Shown piece after piece: positions 1 to 9,400 of a stretch of DNA of 64,000 nucleotides. The stretch lies in assembly GCF_030053395.1 (NCBI RefSeq), contig NZ_JASGBH010000008.1, forward strand, positions 1 through 64,000. The letters run 5' to 3'. Position 1 is the first letter of the stretch; each line of letters begins with the position of its first letter. The position numbers were made by a program, and so were the translations under genes. The stretch is from Limnohabitans lacus (GTDB taxonomy: Bacteria; Pseudomonadota; Gammaproteobacteria; Burkholderiales; Burkholderiaceae_C). The notes under the pieces were generated by a model, which worked only from the letters and a program-made list of their open reading frames with translations, did no database searches and was not told where the DNA came from.

Positions 1-1
1 T

Positions 2-124
2 TGGGAGACGAACTGGGCCGCCAAGCGCATCCACGGCACCGAGCGCCAACAGGTGCAGGCCATGTTCGAAGCCGAGCGCCCACACCTCAAACCCTTGCCC
101 CTGCTGGGCATGCAGTACTTCACG
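2..124 (+). pseudogene. IS21-family transposase (IstA-like) internal fragment
   Basis: Frame 2 from the window edge reads W-E-T-N-W-A-A-K-R-I-H-G-T-E-R-Q-Q-V-Q-A, then a stretch with AERPHLKPLPLLGMQYF. This resembles the region after the catalytic core of IS21-type IstA transposases, where an ERP-hydrophobic-LPL segment leads into the C-terminal beta-barrel. Similarity stops near position 124; beyond it the plus-strand frame no longer looks like transposase, while the minus strand reads as integrase. The 5' part lies outside the window, so the element may be longer upstream. The family call is from memory of IS21 proteins, not a search. Confidence 0.6.
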
Positions 125-679
125 GTCCACCGCCGTACCAATCACCCTGTTCCAAGCCGATGCAAAGTTGTTGAGTGTGCTGGTCTTGGGTGCCCGTGCC
201 AATCGCCTGTCCCGCCACATCTCGAATTCACGAATGTCCGTGTAGCTCAGTTCCTCCAGCCGTCGCTCTCCAAAGTACGGGACGAAATACCGTTCGATGA
301 TGCTGGCGTAGTCATTGAGGCTCGACTTGGTCTTCTTCAGGTCTATCTGGTGCCTAAGCTCGTCCAAGCAAATGGCCGCAATCTGTGCAAACGAGTGTGC
401 TTGGTGTGCAAGTCCTAACTTCTGACGGAATCTGGACTCGTCATACAGGTCGCACGCTGCCGCAATGGCGTGTTCGAGACTGGCTTTGCCTGTTGTCTGG
501 CGGTGCCAAGTGCCATCCGCGAGTCGGTAGCGGCATTGGTACAGCAGGCTGCGGCTGCGCCTGTAGAGCACCAAATCACCGTCGCGTAAATAGACGGTTT
601 GTGGTTGTGTGGTGGACAGGCTTGTGAGCAGCCCCACAAACCGTCTTTGGCCACTTGGCAGGGGTTTGGACTCATTCAT
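122..679 (-). pseudogene. Truncated tyrosine-type phage integrase (N-terminal part)
   Basis: An ATG at 679 opens a minus-strand frame of about 186 residues with the N-terminal arm-binding and SAM-like core-binding layout of tyrosine integrases: SLEHAIAAACDLYDESRFR, then KKTKSSLNDYASIIERYF, then ELSYTDIREFEMWRDRRLA, and TSTLNNFASAWNRVIGTAV. The catalytic domain (R…H-x-x-R…Y) is missing. After the residues TAVDR the frame stays open but turns into the antisense of the transposase fragment, so the gene is cut at about position 122. It lies 112 bp beyond the 3' end of tRNA-Phe, the usual place for an integrase of an element inserted in a tRNA gene. No product with recombinase activity is expected. 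Confidence 0.75.
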
Positions 680-756
680 ATGAACAAGTCCCCCAGCGTG
701 GCACCAAAGTGGCAGAAGCGTGGCTGTCGTGTAAAACGACGCTTCGGAAAGTGAAA

Positions 757-786
757 AACCGTTGCCCCTTTCGGAGACAACGGTTT
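757..786 (-). terminator. Rho-independent terminator after tRNA-Phe
   Basis: On the minus strand AAAACCGTTG and CAACGGTTTT form a 10-bp stem around a 10-nt loop, and the 3' arm ends in a run of T. It lies just past the 3' end of tRNA-Phe, so it would end that transcript. The stem is nearly symmetrical and could also act on the plus strand. Confidence 0.7.
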
Positions 787-791
787 TTGTT

Positions 792-867
792 TGGTGGCCT
801 GGGACGGAATCGAACCATCGACACGCGGATTTTCAATCCGCTGCTCTACCAACTGAGCTACCGGGCC
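792..867 (-). tRNA. tRNA-Phe (GAA)
   Basis: A 76-nt cloverleaf with encoded CCA. The anticodon stem GCGGA/TCCGC flanks a loop with anticodon GAA, the D arm holds AGCTCAGTTGGTAGAGC, and the T loop is TTCGATT. In the acceptor stem the 5' arm GGCCCGG faces the 3' arm CCAGGCC, which leaves a C·A mismatch at the fifth pair. All other pairs are canonical or G·U. The odd pair is discussed in the findings because an integrase fragment lies just beyond the 3' end. Confidence 0.95.
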
Positions 868-878
868 GGTAAGCGGAA

Positions 879-884
879 ATTATA
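879..884 (-). promoter_or_regulatory. -10 element of tRNA-Phe promoter
   Basis: A perfect TATAAT on the minus strand ends 11 bp before the tRNA 5' end. About 17 bp further upstream there is no good -35 hexamer, and that region overlaps the ntrX terminator. Confidence 0.55.
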
Positions 885-890
885 GCAGAG

Positions 891-912
891 GAAAAACGGC
901 TTTTTGAGCCGT
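891..912 (-). terminator. Rho-independent terminator of the ntrYX transcript
   Basis: Minus-strand stem ACGGCT/AGCCGT with a 5-nt loop followed by TTTTTCC, 16 bp after the regulator stop codon. Confidence 0.8.
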
Positions 913-927
913 CAGGCCAGCAAGGCA

Positions 928-1581
928 TCAACCGATGCGTTTGCTGCGGGACAAGTCCACGCCCAACTGCTTGAGCTTGCGGTACAGGTGGGTGCGCTCC
1001 AAGCCGGTTTTTTCAGCCACCTTGGTCATCGAGCCGCCTTCTTGGGACAGGTGGAATTCGAAGTAGGCTTTCTCAAAAGCATCGCGCGCTTCGCGCAGAG
1101 GACGGTCCAGGTCGAAGGTTTGCTCCACCACCGGGGCCTGCACTTCTTCGTGAACCATGGCGGGCATGGACAGCGCGGTTTGCGGCAAGCCCGCACTGGT
1201 TGCAGCAGCTTTGGAAGGTTCACGCGCCAAGCCTTGCTCCACTGCTTTGAGCAGCTTTTGCAAGGTGATGGGTTTTTCCAAAAAGGCTTGGGCACCGATC
1301 TTGACCGCGTCCACCGCGGTGTCGATGGTCGCGTGACCACTCATCATGATCACGGGCATGTTGAGCTGACCATTGGAGGCCCACTCCTTGAGCAAGCTCA
1401 CGCCATCGGTATCGGGCATCCAGATGTCGAGCAAGACCAAGTCTGGGCGCATGTTTTGGCGCGCTGCGCGGGCCTGGGCGGCGTTTTCGGCAAGCTCCAC
1501 CTGGTGCCCCTCATCAAAGAGGATTTCCGAGAGCAGGTCACGTATGCCCAGCTCGTCATCCACCACCAAAATATTTGCCAT
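928..1581 (-). CDS. NtrX-like response regulator lacking the AAA+ domain
   Basis: 217 residues. A receiver domain fills residues 1–120, with acidic pair D8/D9, phospho-acceptor D52 in LLDIWMPDTDG and the conserved Lys in FLEKPIT. After a variable linker, residues about 180–217 form a Fis-type helix-turn-helix (GGSMTKVAEKTGLERTHLYR). Classical NtrX is about 450 residues with a sigma54-interacting AAA+ domain between these parts; that domain is absent, so this protein cannot open sigma54 promoters in the usual way. It is the partner of the kinase encoded 20 bp upstream and the last gene of the rsmB–DUF4390–ntrY operon. NtrYX systems respond to redox or nitrogen state; the signal here is unknown. 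Confidence 0.88.
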   Translation of the reverse strand: MANILVVDDELGIRDLLSEILFDEGHQVELAENAAQARAARQNMRPDLVLLDIWMPDTDGVSLLKEWASNGQLNMPVIMMSGHATIDTAVDAVKIGAQAFLEKPITLQKLLKAVEQGLAREPSKAAATSAGLPQTALSMPAMVHEEVQAPVVEQTFDLDRPLREARDAFEKAYFEFHLSQEGGSMTKVAEKTGLERTHLYRKLKQLGVDLSRSKRIG

Positions 1582-1601
1582 ATTGCCTGTCTTGTCTCAG
1601 T

Positions 1602-3902
1602 TCATGCCGAGGGCAGATGGTGCCCTGCGGTTTTTGTGTCCAGTGCGAATGATAGCGAGACTTGAGCGCCTTGTTTTTCACCGTCATGCAAGACGTTGCT
1701 CAATTCGATTTTGGCTTTGTGTTCGTCCACGATTTTCTTGACCACCGCCAGCCCCAGGCCTGTGCCTTTGGACTTGGTGGTGACGTAGGGCTCGAAGGCG
1801 CGTTGCAAGATGTTGGGCTCAAAGCCGGGGCCGCTGTCGGTCACGGTCATGCGCACGCGTGAACGCGCAGCATTCCACTCTGTGCGCACACGCACACGGC
1901 CTTGACCTTGCGCAGCACTGGGCCGCGCTTCACACGCGTCCTGCGCGTTTTGCAGCAGGTTGTGAATCACTTGGCGAAGTTGCTGCTCATCACCGGCAAT
2001 GGGTGGGCAAGTCGGATCGAGCTCGGCAACCACTTGCGCGCGATGCACCTGATCGCTCGCGTCATGCGTGTACAGCACCATCATGTCGGTGATCAACGTG
2101 TTCAATTGCACCGGCTTCAAGTCGGCACTGGGCAGTCGGGCGTAATCGCGAAACTCGTTGACCAAGCGTTTCATCGCATCGACCTGGTCGACGATGGTTT
2201 TGACCGACTTGATCAGCAAGGCATCGTCTTGGGCATCGAGCTTGCCCATGAGTTTGCGCTCCAGCCGCTCGGCCGACAACTGGATCGGCGTCAAGGGGTT
2301 CTTGATCTCGTGGGCCAGTCTGCGGGCCACCTCGCCCCAGGCCTGCGCACGCTCGGCCGAGACGATTTCCGAGATGTCGTCAAACACCAGCAAGCGCATA
2401 CCGTCGGGCAAGACCGCCCCGCGTGCCAGCAAAGTCACAGCGGTTTCACTCAAGCCCTGGCCGGTGGCATGGATCTCGAAGGATTTTTGCCAATGGTCCA
2501 GTTCGTGGGTGTCTTTGTCGGAACGCAGCAAGGCGAACTGCTCGGCCACACCTTGTGCGAATTTTTGCAAAGTGGGCAAAGACAACAACGGCAAACCTTC
2601 ATGGGCAGCCACCGGCACACGCAAAATGCGCGTGGCCCCAGGGTTGGCGGAGAAGATCACGCCTTGCGCATCGAGGACCATCACGCCTGCGGTCAGGTTG
2701 TCCAAAATAGTTTGCAAATTACCGCGCGCGGCATCAAGCTGGCGCAAGCTGCGCTCGACCGCCGTGCGTGCATCGGACAGTTGTTGCGTCATGTCTGCAA
2801 AGGACCTGGTGAGCCCCCCGAGTTCGTCTTTGCCCTGAAGAGCCAGCTTGGGCGTCAGGTCACCAGCGGCCACCTGCTGCATGCCTCGCGCCAGCAGCAG
2901 CAAAGGCCTGGCCAGTTGGTTGCCCAAAAAGAAGGCCAGCAAGATCGCCCCCAGCACGGCCATGAACAGGCTCAAGGTCAAGGTACCGATGTACATGCGG
3001 CGCAGACCTTCTCGCGCCAGCGCACGTTCTTGGTATTCGCGGTTGGCGGCCTGAACTTCCAAGGCGTTGTTGACGAGGGTCGGCGGCAGGTCCAAGGTCA
3101 TCTGCAACAAGCGCTGCTCTTCGTCAAAGGCCGTGCCCGAAGCGGGGACCATGACCAAGACCTTGATGCGGCCTTTGTCGCCCCCGGGGATGGACTCATC
3201 GAGGCCCTCCACCCATTCGGTGCTGCCCTTTTGCCGCGCTTCCTTGAACTGCAAGGGCGCCGGACGCTCGGGTCGGATTTGAAAGCGCGATTGCCCTGCA
3301 CTGGCCAGCATCCGGCCACTGGTGCTCCAGAGCACGGCATCGCTCGCGCCGAGCTGCTCGCGGATCTTGTCAAGGGCGAGGCCCGCACTGACATCGCTGA
3401 CCTCTGACAGCTGCGATGCGGCCGAGCGCGTTTGCTTGAGCATCTCTTCGCCGAGCGTATCCAGGGTGGCGCGTCCCAAATTCAGACCGGCCATGAGCGC
3501 GGCTTCAACCTTGACGTCAAACCAGCTTTCGATGGAACGCGACACGAACTGGTAAGACACGACGTAAATCAACAAGCCAGGCACCACGCCCACCAAGCCA
3601 AAAATGGCGGCCAGCTTGAGCAGCAAGCGCGAGCCAAATTGGCCCCGGCGCAAACGCATGACCAAACGCACCGCGCCCCACAAGATGGTGATCAGCAGGC
3701 CACTCGCCACAATCCCATTGACCAGCACAAGCCATTCGTAATTTTCGTTGTAGCGCTCACGGTTGCCTGTGGCCTGGGTCAACAAGACCAGCAAGCCCAA
3801 GCCTATGACGGCCATGCTCAAGGCGCCAAGCCCCCAAAGCCAGCGGCTGGTGCGCGAGTCCAGCAGTGAAGATTTGAGACTTTGCGCCGTCAAGGGGAGC
3901 AT
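1602..3902 (-). CDS. NtrY-like membrane sensor histidine kinase
   Basis: 766 residues. The N-terminus has three hydrophobic spans (roughly 20–45, 58–80, 90–112), then an extracytoplasmic domain of about 180 residues and another span near 305–325 (LTLSLFMAVLGAILLAFFLG). A HAMP domain follows, then a PAS domain (LDNLTAGVMVLDAQGVIFSA), a HisKA dimerisation helix with the phospho-accepting His in RRLAHEIKNPLTPIQLSAER, and an ATPase domain with TDSGPGF and GTGLGLAVVKKIV. This order is that of NtrY. It starts one base after the DUF4390 gene ends and is followed by its regulator, so the operon is tightly coupled. Stimulus unknown. Confidence 0.9.
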   Translation of the reverse strand: MLPLTAQSLKSSLLDSRTSRWLWGLGALSMAVIGLGLLVLLTQATGNRERYNENYEWLVLVNGIVASGLLITILWGAVRLVMRLRRGQFGSRLLLKLAAIFGLVGVVPGLLIYVVSYQFVSRSIESWFDVKVEAALMAGLNLGRATLDTLGEEMLKQTRSAASQLSEVSDVSAGLALDKIREQLGASDAVLWSTSGRMLASAGQSRFQIRPERPAPLQFKEARQKGSTEWVEGLDESIPGGDKGRIKVLVMVPASGTAFDEEQRLLQMTLDLPPTLVNNALEVQAANREYQERALAREGLRRMYIGTLTLSLFMAVLGAILLAFFLGNQLARPLLLLARGMQQVAAGDLTPKLALQGKDELGGLTRSFADMTQQLSDARTAVERSLRQLDAARGNLQTILDNLTAGVMVLDAQGVIFSANPGATRILRVPVAAHEGLPLLSLPTLQKFAQGVAEQFALLRSDKDTHELDHWQKSFEIHATGQGLSETAVTLLARGAVLPDGMRLLVFDDISEIVSAERAQAWGEVARRLAHEIKNPLTPIQLSAERLERKLMGKLDAQDDALLIKSVKTIVDQVDAMKRLVNEFRDYARLPSADLKPVQLNTLITDMMVLYTHDASDQVHRAQVVAELDPTCPPIAGDEQQLRQVIHNLLQNAQDACEARPSAAQGQGRVRVRTEWNAARSRVRMTVTDSGPGFEPNILQRAFEPYVTTKSKGTGLGLAVVKKIVDEHKAKIELSNVLHDGEKQGAQVSLSFALDTKTAGHHLPSA

Positions 3903-3903
3903 G

Positions 3904-4542
3904 TCAGCGCACCATGTCGGCGGTCAATCGCAGGCTGCGTGCAATGTCCAGCCGCCAATCGACCTGGTTGCCCGCAGCGATCTGGAAGGGCCGGGGCAGC
4001 TGCGACACATCCAGCCTGAATCGGTAAGCCACGTATTGGCGGGCATCGGCATCCACATCGGCCATGTCGGCCACCTTCCAGCCGGTTTGGCGTCGCACCA
4101 CGTTCAGGGCATCTTGCAGGGTGTCAAAACTTTGCGACAAACTGCTGGTGGCGCCGGAATGCGCGATGGGCTCGCTGGCGACGTTCAGACGCCAGCGGCG
4201 CGTCAAAGGCTGAAAGGCCAAGCGGTAATACCTTGAGGCGGCGCCCAGCTTCTTGTCGTACCAGTACCAGCGGTCACGCATGACCTCGGCTTCGGCCACA
4301 AAGTGAACCGCCAAGCCCTTTACCAAGGCATCTTCCACTGCAGGGCCCAGCTCGAGCTTGAACTGGGCATTGAGCAGCAAGCTGCCGTCTTGGCGTTCGA
4401 CTTTGAATTCGGTCAGCTCAGCCGACGTCGATTGCGCCCAAACCGGGGCGCACACCAGCAGCCAGGCGCCGAGAAGCCAGCAACCTGCGCGCCACAGGTC
4501 AAACCCGGCGCTTTTCCAACAGTGCGTAATAAAACCCGTCAT
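3904..4542 (-). CDS. DUF4390 family exported protein
   Basis: About 212 residues from the second of two possible ATGs (4557 is the alternative); both starts lie inside the end of rsmB, an overlap of some 44–59 bp. The N-terminus has a hydrophobic signal segment (LLGAWLLVCAPVWAQS) with likely cleavage after VWA, so the mature protein should be periplasmic or membrane-associated. The rest is soluble, with Trp/Tyr-rich WYWYDKKLG and a conserved RRWRLN. DUF4390 has no established function, but its position between rsmB and an NtrY-type kinase suggests a link to the sensor. That link is inference. Confidence 0.75.
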   Translation of the reverse strand: MTGFITHCWKSAGFDLWRAGCWLLGAWLLVCAPVWAQSTSAELTEFKVERQDGSLLLNAQFKLELGPAVEDALVKGLAVHFVAEAEVMRDRWYWYDKKLGAASRYYRLAFQPLTRRWRLNVASEPIAHSGATSSLSQSFDTLQDALNVVRRQTGWKVADMADVDADARQYVAYRFRLDVSQLPRPFQIAAGNQVDWRLDIARSLRLTADMVR

Positions 4543-5854
4543 GTTCACCCAGTGCATTGTCCTCGACAGGAAGGCCTTTGGGTGTTTGACCGGGGATCAA
4601 ATGCCCCGGAGAGGGGTGTAATTCAGCATCAGTGTTGCGCTTTAGAAACGCCTGCACGGTTTCGTCGCCCTCGGCCTTGAACACCGAGCAGGTGCAGTAC
4701 AAGAGTTTGCCGCCTGGGGCCAACAGGGGCCAGAGCGTTTTGAGCAGCTGCGCCTGGGTCTTGGCCAGCTGCGCGCTGTCGGTGAGTCGGCGCAACCAAC
4801 GCACATCGGGGTGCCTGCGCACAATGCCCGAGGCGGTGCACGGGGCATCGAGCAAGATGGCGTCAAAGGCTTGACCATCCCACCAGGCTTCTGGTTGGCC
4901 AGCATCGGCGGCTTTGACCTCGGCTTGGAGGCCCAGGCGGCTCAGGTTCTGGTGGATGCGTTCGCAGCGCTGGGCATCCACATCCAGCGCCAGCACATGG
5001 GCATGGGGGCACAACTCGAGCAAATGACCGGTTTTGCCACCGGGTGCGGCGCAGGCGTCCAGGATGCGCCATGGCCTTTGCGCATCCATGCCATGCATGA
5101 GCAAACGTGCCGAAACCTGGGCTGCTGCGTCTTGCACCGAGACATGGCCTTGCGCAAAGCCAGGCAAGCGCTGCACAGGCACGGCCTGCACCAACTGCAA
5201 GCCGTCTTGCCCCACCGGTTTGGCCATCAGGCCCACGGCCTCCAACTGCGCTTGGTAGGCGGCCACGGTGTGGTGCTGGCGGTTCACTCGCAAGGTCATG
5301 GGCGCGGCTTGTTGCGCCTGTCCCAGCAAGTCTTGCCAATGTTCGGGGTGATCGGCTTTCAAGCGATCGATCCACCACTGCGGGTGGTTCCATTGCGCGA
5401 CCGGGTTGGCATCGGTTTGGGCCACCAGCACTGCACGCTCACGCATGAAACGTCGCAAGCAGGCATTGATGAAGCCGCTTTGGGCTTTGGTCTGGTGTTG
5501 TTGGCGGGCCGCTTCAACGGCTTGGTTGACCAGGGTGTGCACCGGATAAGGCGCACCGACTTCATCCCAGCACAGGGCCAAAGCCGTACACAAGAGGGCA
5601 TCAGCGGCGGGCGGCGGGGCCTTGGCGGCCAGCAGTTCGCGCAAGGCCGTGGCCCGCCCCAATTGGCGCAAGACCTGAAAGCTCAGGGCCTGCACGCCGG
5701 GGCGCAGTTCATGGGGCACGCGCTCCAATTGAGCGGTCAAGGATTGACCTTGGCGTGTGGCCTGCACCGCGCTGGCGGTCGCTTGCATCAAACGCCACAA
5801 GGGCGCAGAGGCCCCCTGCGTCGCCGCCGAAGAGTTGTGGGTGGAATTCATCAA
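4499..5854 (-). CDS. rsmB: 16S rRNA (cytosine-967 C5)-methyltransferase RsmB
   Basis: 451 residues, close to the usual length. Residues about 20–160 form the NusB-like RNA-binding domain. The C-terminal Rossmann domain has the SAM motif ILDACAAPGGKTGHL and two cysteines typical of m5C RNA methyltransferases: LLDAPCTASGIVRRHPDV (motif IV) and YCTCSVFKAEGDETV (motif VI). It methylates C967 of 16S rRNA in the cytoplasm. The gene begins 4 bp after the lemA-like gene ends and overlaps the DUF4390 gene downstream. Confidence 0.95.
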   Translation of the reverse strand: MMNSTHNSSAATQGASAPLWRLMQATASAVQATRQGQSLTAQLERVPHELRPGVQALSFQVLRQLGRATALRELLAAKAPPPAADALLCTALALCWDEVGAPYPVHTLVNQAVEAARQQHQTKAQSGFINACLRRFMRERAVLVAQTDANPVAQWNHPQWWIDRLKADHPEHWQDLLGQAQQAAPMTLRVNRQHHTVAAYQAQLEAVGLMAKPVGQDGLQLVQAVPVQRLPGFAQGHVSVQDAAAQVSARLLMHGMDAQRPWRILDACAAPGGKTGHLLELCPHAHVLALDVDAQRCERIHQNLSRLGLQAEVKAADAGQPEAWWDGQAFDAILLDAPCTASGIVRRHPDVRWLRRLTDSAQLAKTQAQLLKTLWPLLAPGGKLLYCTCSVFKAEGDETVQAFLKRNTDAELHPSPGHLIPGQTPKGLPVEDNALGEHDGFYYALLEKRRV

Positions 5855-5858
5855 AAGG

Positions 5859-6401
5859 TCAGTTGGAGGCCACGCTCAAATCCATGCGCAAGGCGGGCTT
5901 GAATTTCAGGCGACGCGCCAGCCAGGCGGCCGGGCGCATCTCCAGAGCCTCGTTGTAGGCGGCGACCGCCACGTGGTAAGGGATCACAGCCGCGGGCAGG
6001 GTCTGGCGCATGCGGCTCAAGGCGATGTCCAAATCGGGTTTGACCGCCTCGGAGACGATCAACAAAACGCGGCGTACTTCGGCCACCAGGAGTTGGTGCT
6101 GTTGCACGACCAGCTTTTGAGTTTCCCCCTCCAGGGGCTGCAAACGCACTTGGGTCAGGGCATCTAGCAGATCGTCGCAGACGGTTTGCAGCCCTTGCAG
6201 CGATGGGAGGTCTTCTTCGGTGGCCAAGGATTGACGGGCCGCGATGCCGCCTTGCAAACGCACCAGCAAACGCAGCCAGACGGCGTCCACGCTGCTCCAT
6301 TGGCGAATGACTTCGCTGCGCAAACGCACCAAACGGTTGTGCGCGCCCACGACCCAAAACAGGACCAGCGCCACCAGCAAGCCAAAGATCAAAGCCACCA
6401 T
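5859..6401 (-). CDS. LemA-like membrane protein
   Basis: About 180 residues from the ATG at 6401, chosen because AAAGGTGA lies just upstream; a longer frame to 6449 has no ribosome site and would run into the rpoC terminator. The protein opens with one membrane span (VALIFGLLVALVLFWVVGA) followed by NRLVRLRSEVIRQWSSVDAV, the typical start of the LemA helical domain, and the rest is helical. LemA proteins are membrane-anchored helical bundles with no agreed biochemical role. It leads the rsmB operon and starts 33 bp past the rpoC terminator stem. Confidence 0.8.
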   Translation of the reverse strand: MVALIFGLLVALVLFWVVGAHNRLVRLRSEVIRQWSSVDAVWLRLLVRLQGGIAARQSLATEEDLPSLQGLQTVCDDLLDALTQVRLQPLEGETQKLVVQQHQLLVAEVRRVLLIVSEAVKPDLDIALSRMRQTLPAAVIPYHVAVAAYNEALEMRPAAWLARRLKFKPALRMDLSVASN

Positions 6402-6426
6402 GGGTTCACCTTTTGGGGATGTCTTG

Positions 6427-6464
6427 AACAAAACAGCCCCTGACCGCAAGCGGTACAGGGGCTG
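6427..6464 (-). terminator. Rho-independent terminator of rpoC
   Basis: Minus-strand stem CAGCCCCTG/CAGGGGCTG (9 bp, 13-nt loop) followed by TTTTGTT, 35 bp after the rpoC stop codon. It ends the long secE–rpoC transcription unit. Confidence 0.85.
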
Positions 6465-6498
6465 GTCGGGATCACCGTCGATGCGGTGACCTCACGCT

Positions 6499-9400
6499 TT
6501 AGGCGGCTTCGCCAGCGTCTGCAGGAGCGTCTTCGACAGACTCACCGGCCAGATCAGCGGCTTCAGCATCGGCAATGGCGCGGCGCTCGGCGTCGTCCAT
6601 CGCATCTTTCACCTTGCGGGCCTGGTGGTAAGCCAAACCGGTACCGGCAGGAATCAAGCGACCCACGATCACGTTTTCCTTCAGGCCACGCAGCTCGTCG
6701 CGCTTGCCCATGATGGCCGCCTCGGTCAACACGCGGGTGGTTTCCTGGAAGGAAGCAGCCGAGATGAAGGAGTCGGTCGACAAGGAAGCCTTGGTGATAC
6801 CCAGCAACAAGTTGCTGTAGGTCGCAGGGATCTTGCCATCGCGTTGCAAGGCGTCGTTGGTGTTGAGCATTTCGGAGCGCTCCACCTGTTCGCCAGCGAT
6901 GTAGTTGGAGTCACCCGAGTTCTCGACCACGACACGGCGCAGCATCTGACGAACAATCACTTCGATGTGCTTGTCGTTGATCTTCACGCCTTGCAAGCGG
7001 TAAACGTCTTGCACTTCGTCGACGATGTAGCGGGCCAGCTCTTCGATGCCCAAGAGGCGCAAGATGTCTTGTGGGTCGGCTGGGCCGTCCACAATGCTTT
7101 CGCCCTTGTTGACCACTTGGCCTTCGTGCACCAGGATGTTCTTCTCTTTGGGGATCAGTTCATCCCAGACCTTGCCTTCAGGGTCGGTGATCTGCAAGCG
7201 AACCTTGCCTTTGGTCTCTTTACCGAAGGACACGGTACCGGTGATCTCGGCCAGCATGCCCTTGTCTTTGGGCGAGCGGGCTTCGAACAGTTCGGCCACA
7301 CGTGGCAAACCGCCGGTGATGTCTCGGGTCTTCTGACCTTCGACAGGGATACGGGCCAGCACTTCGCCTGGGCCCACGTCCATGCCGTCGCGCACTTGGA
7401 TCAGCGCGCCGATCTGGAAGCCGATCGTCACCGAGTGATCGGTGCCGGGGATCTTGACTTCTTTGCCCTGGGCGTCGATCAGTTTGACCTGAGGACGGAC
7501 CACTTTGGCGGCTCCGCGACGCTTGGGATCGATCACCACCAGAGTGGACAGACCGGTCACTTCGTCGACCTGCTTGGCCACGGTCAGACCTTCTTCGACG
7601 TTCTCGAATTTCACCTGACCGGCGAATTCGGTGATGATCGGGCGGGTCAATGGGTCCCAGTTGGCCAAAATAGTGCCGGCCTTGATGGTCTGATCGGCCT
7701 TGATCGACAGGATCGCGCCATAAGGCACTTTGTGACGCTCACGCTCACGGCCGTGTTCGTCGTGGATGATGATTTCGCCGGAACGGGCAATCACCACCAA
7801 CTCGCCTTTGCTGTTGGTCACATAACGCATCGTGGCATTGAAGCCGATGATGCCGTTGGACTTGGCTTCCACACTGGAGGCCACAGCCGCACGCGAAGCC
7901 GCACCACCGATGTGGAAGGTACGCATGGTCAGCTGGGTGCCTGGTTCACCGATGGACTGGGCAGCGATCACACCGACGGCTTCGCCGTTGTTGACCAAAC
8001 CACCACGGCCCAGATCGCGGCCATAACACTTGGCGCACAGGCCAAAGCGTGTGGCGCAAGTCAGTGCGGTGCGGACCTTGACTTCATCAACGCCAGCGGC
8101 TTCAAGTTCGTCGATCAGGTCTTCGTCCAGCATGGTGCCGGCAGCGGCCAAGACCGAGCGGTTTTCGGGGTGCAGCACGTCGTCGGCGGCGGTACGACCC
8201 AAGATGCGGTCGCGCAACGATTCGATCACTTCACCGCCTTCAACGATGGCGCGCATCAGCGAACCGTCGGAAGTGCCGCAATCGAGTTCTGTCACCACCA
8301 AGTCTTGCGTCACGTCCACCAGACGGCGGGTCAAGTAACCCGAGTTGGCGGTCTTCAAAGCCGTGTCGGCCAGGCCTTTACGTGCACCGTGTGTCGAGAT
8401 GAAGTACTGCAACACGTTCAGACCTTCACGGAAGTTCGCCGTGATGGGGGTCTCAATGATCGAGCCGTCAGGCTTGGCCATCAGGCCACGCATACCGGCC
8501 AGCTGGCGAATCTGCGCTGCAGAACCGCGGGCACCGGAGTCGGCCATCATGTAGATCGAGTTGAAGGACTCCTGCTCGACTTCCTTGCCGTGGCGGTCGA
8601 TGGTCTTTTCCTTGCGCAACTGGTCCATCATCACCTTGGACACGGCGTCTCCAGCCTTGCCCCAGATGTCCACCACCTTGTTGTAGCGCTCGCCAGCGGT
8701 CACCAGACCCGAGACATATTGCTGCTCGATGTCTTTGACTTCTTTCTCAGCGGCTTCAATGATGCCGGGCTTTTCAGGCGGCACCAGCATGTCGTCGATG
8801 CCGATCGAGATGCCCGCACGTGTGGCCAGACGGAAGCCGTTTTGCAACAGCTTGTCGGCGAACACCACGGTCTCTTTCAAACCGCACTTGCGGAAAGAAG
8901 TGTTGATCAGCTTGGAGATCTCTTTCTTCTTCAGCGCCTTGTTCAGGTTGCTGAAGGGCAAGCCCTTGGGCAAGATCTCGGACAGCAAGGCACGGCCCAC
9001 GGTGGTGTCCACCATCGACACCGAAGACTCGAACTCGCCAGTGGCTTTGTTCTTGGTCCACTCGGTCATGCGCACGGTGACCTTGGCGGTCAGGTCCACA
9101 GCACCGGCGTCCAAAGCGCGCTGCACTTCGCCGATGTCGGCAAAGATCAGGCCTTCGCCCTTGGCATTGATGCGGTCGCGGGTCGTGTAATACAGACCCA
9201 GCACCACGTCTTGCGAAGGCACGATGGAAGGTTCGCCAGACGCAGGGAACAAGATGTTGTTCGAAGCCAGCATCAATGTGCGAGCTTCCATCTGCGCTTC
9301 CACCGACAGCGGAACGTGAACGGCCATTTGGTCACCGTCGAAGTCGGCGTTGAAAGCCGCGCAAACGAGGGGGTGCAACTGGATGGCTTTGCCTTCGATG

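Noticed and set aside
415..675. 86-codon minus-strand frame near the integrase
   Set aside because: It is the wrong phase of the integrase fragment starting at 679.
1902..3407. 501-codon plus-strand frame across ntrY
   Set aside because: Antisense shadow of a well-supported kinase gene.
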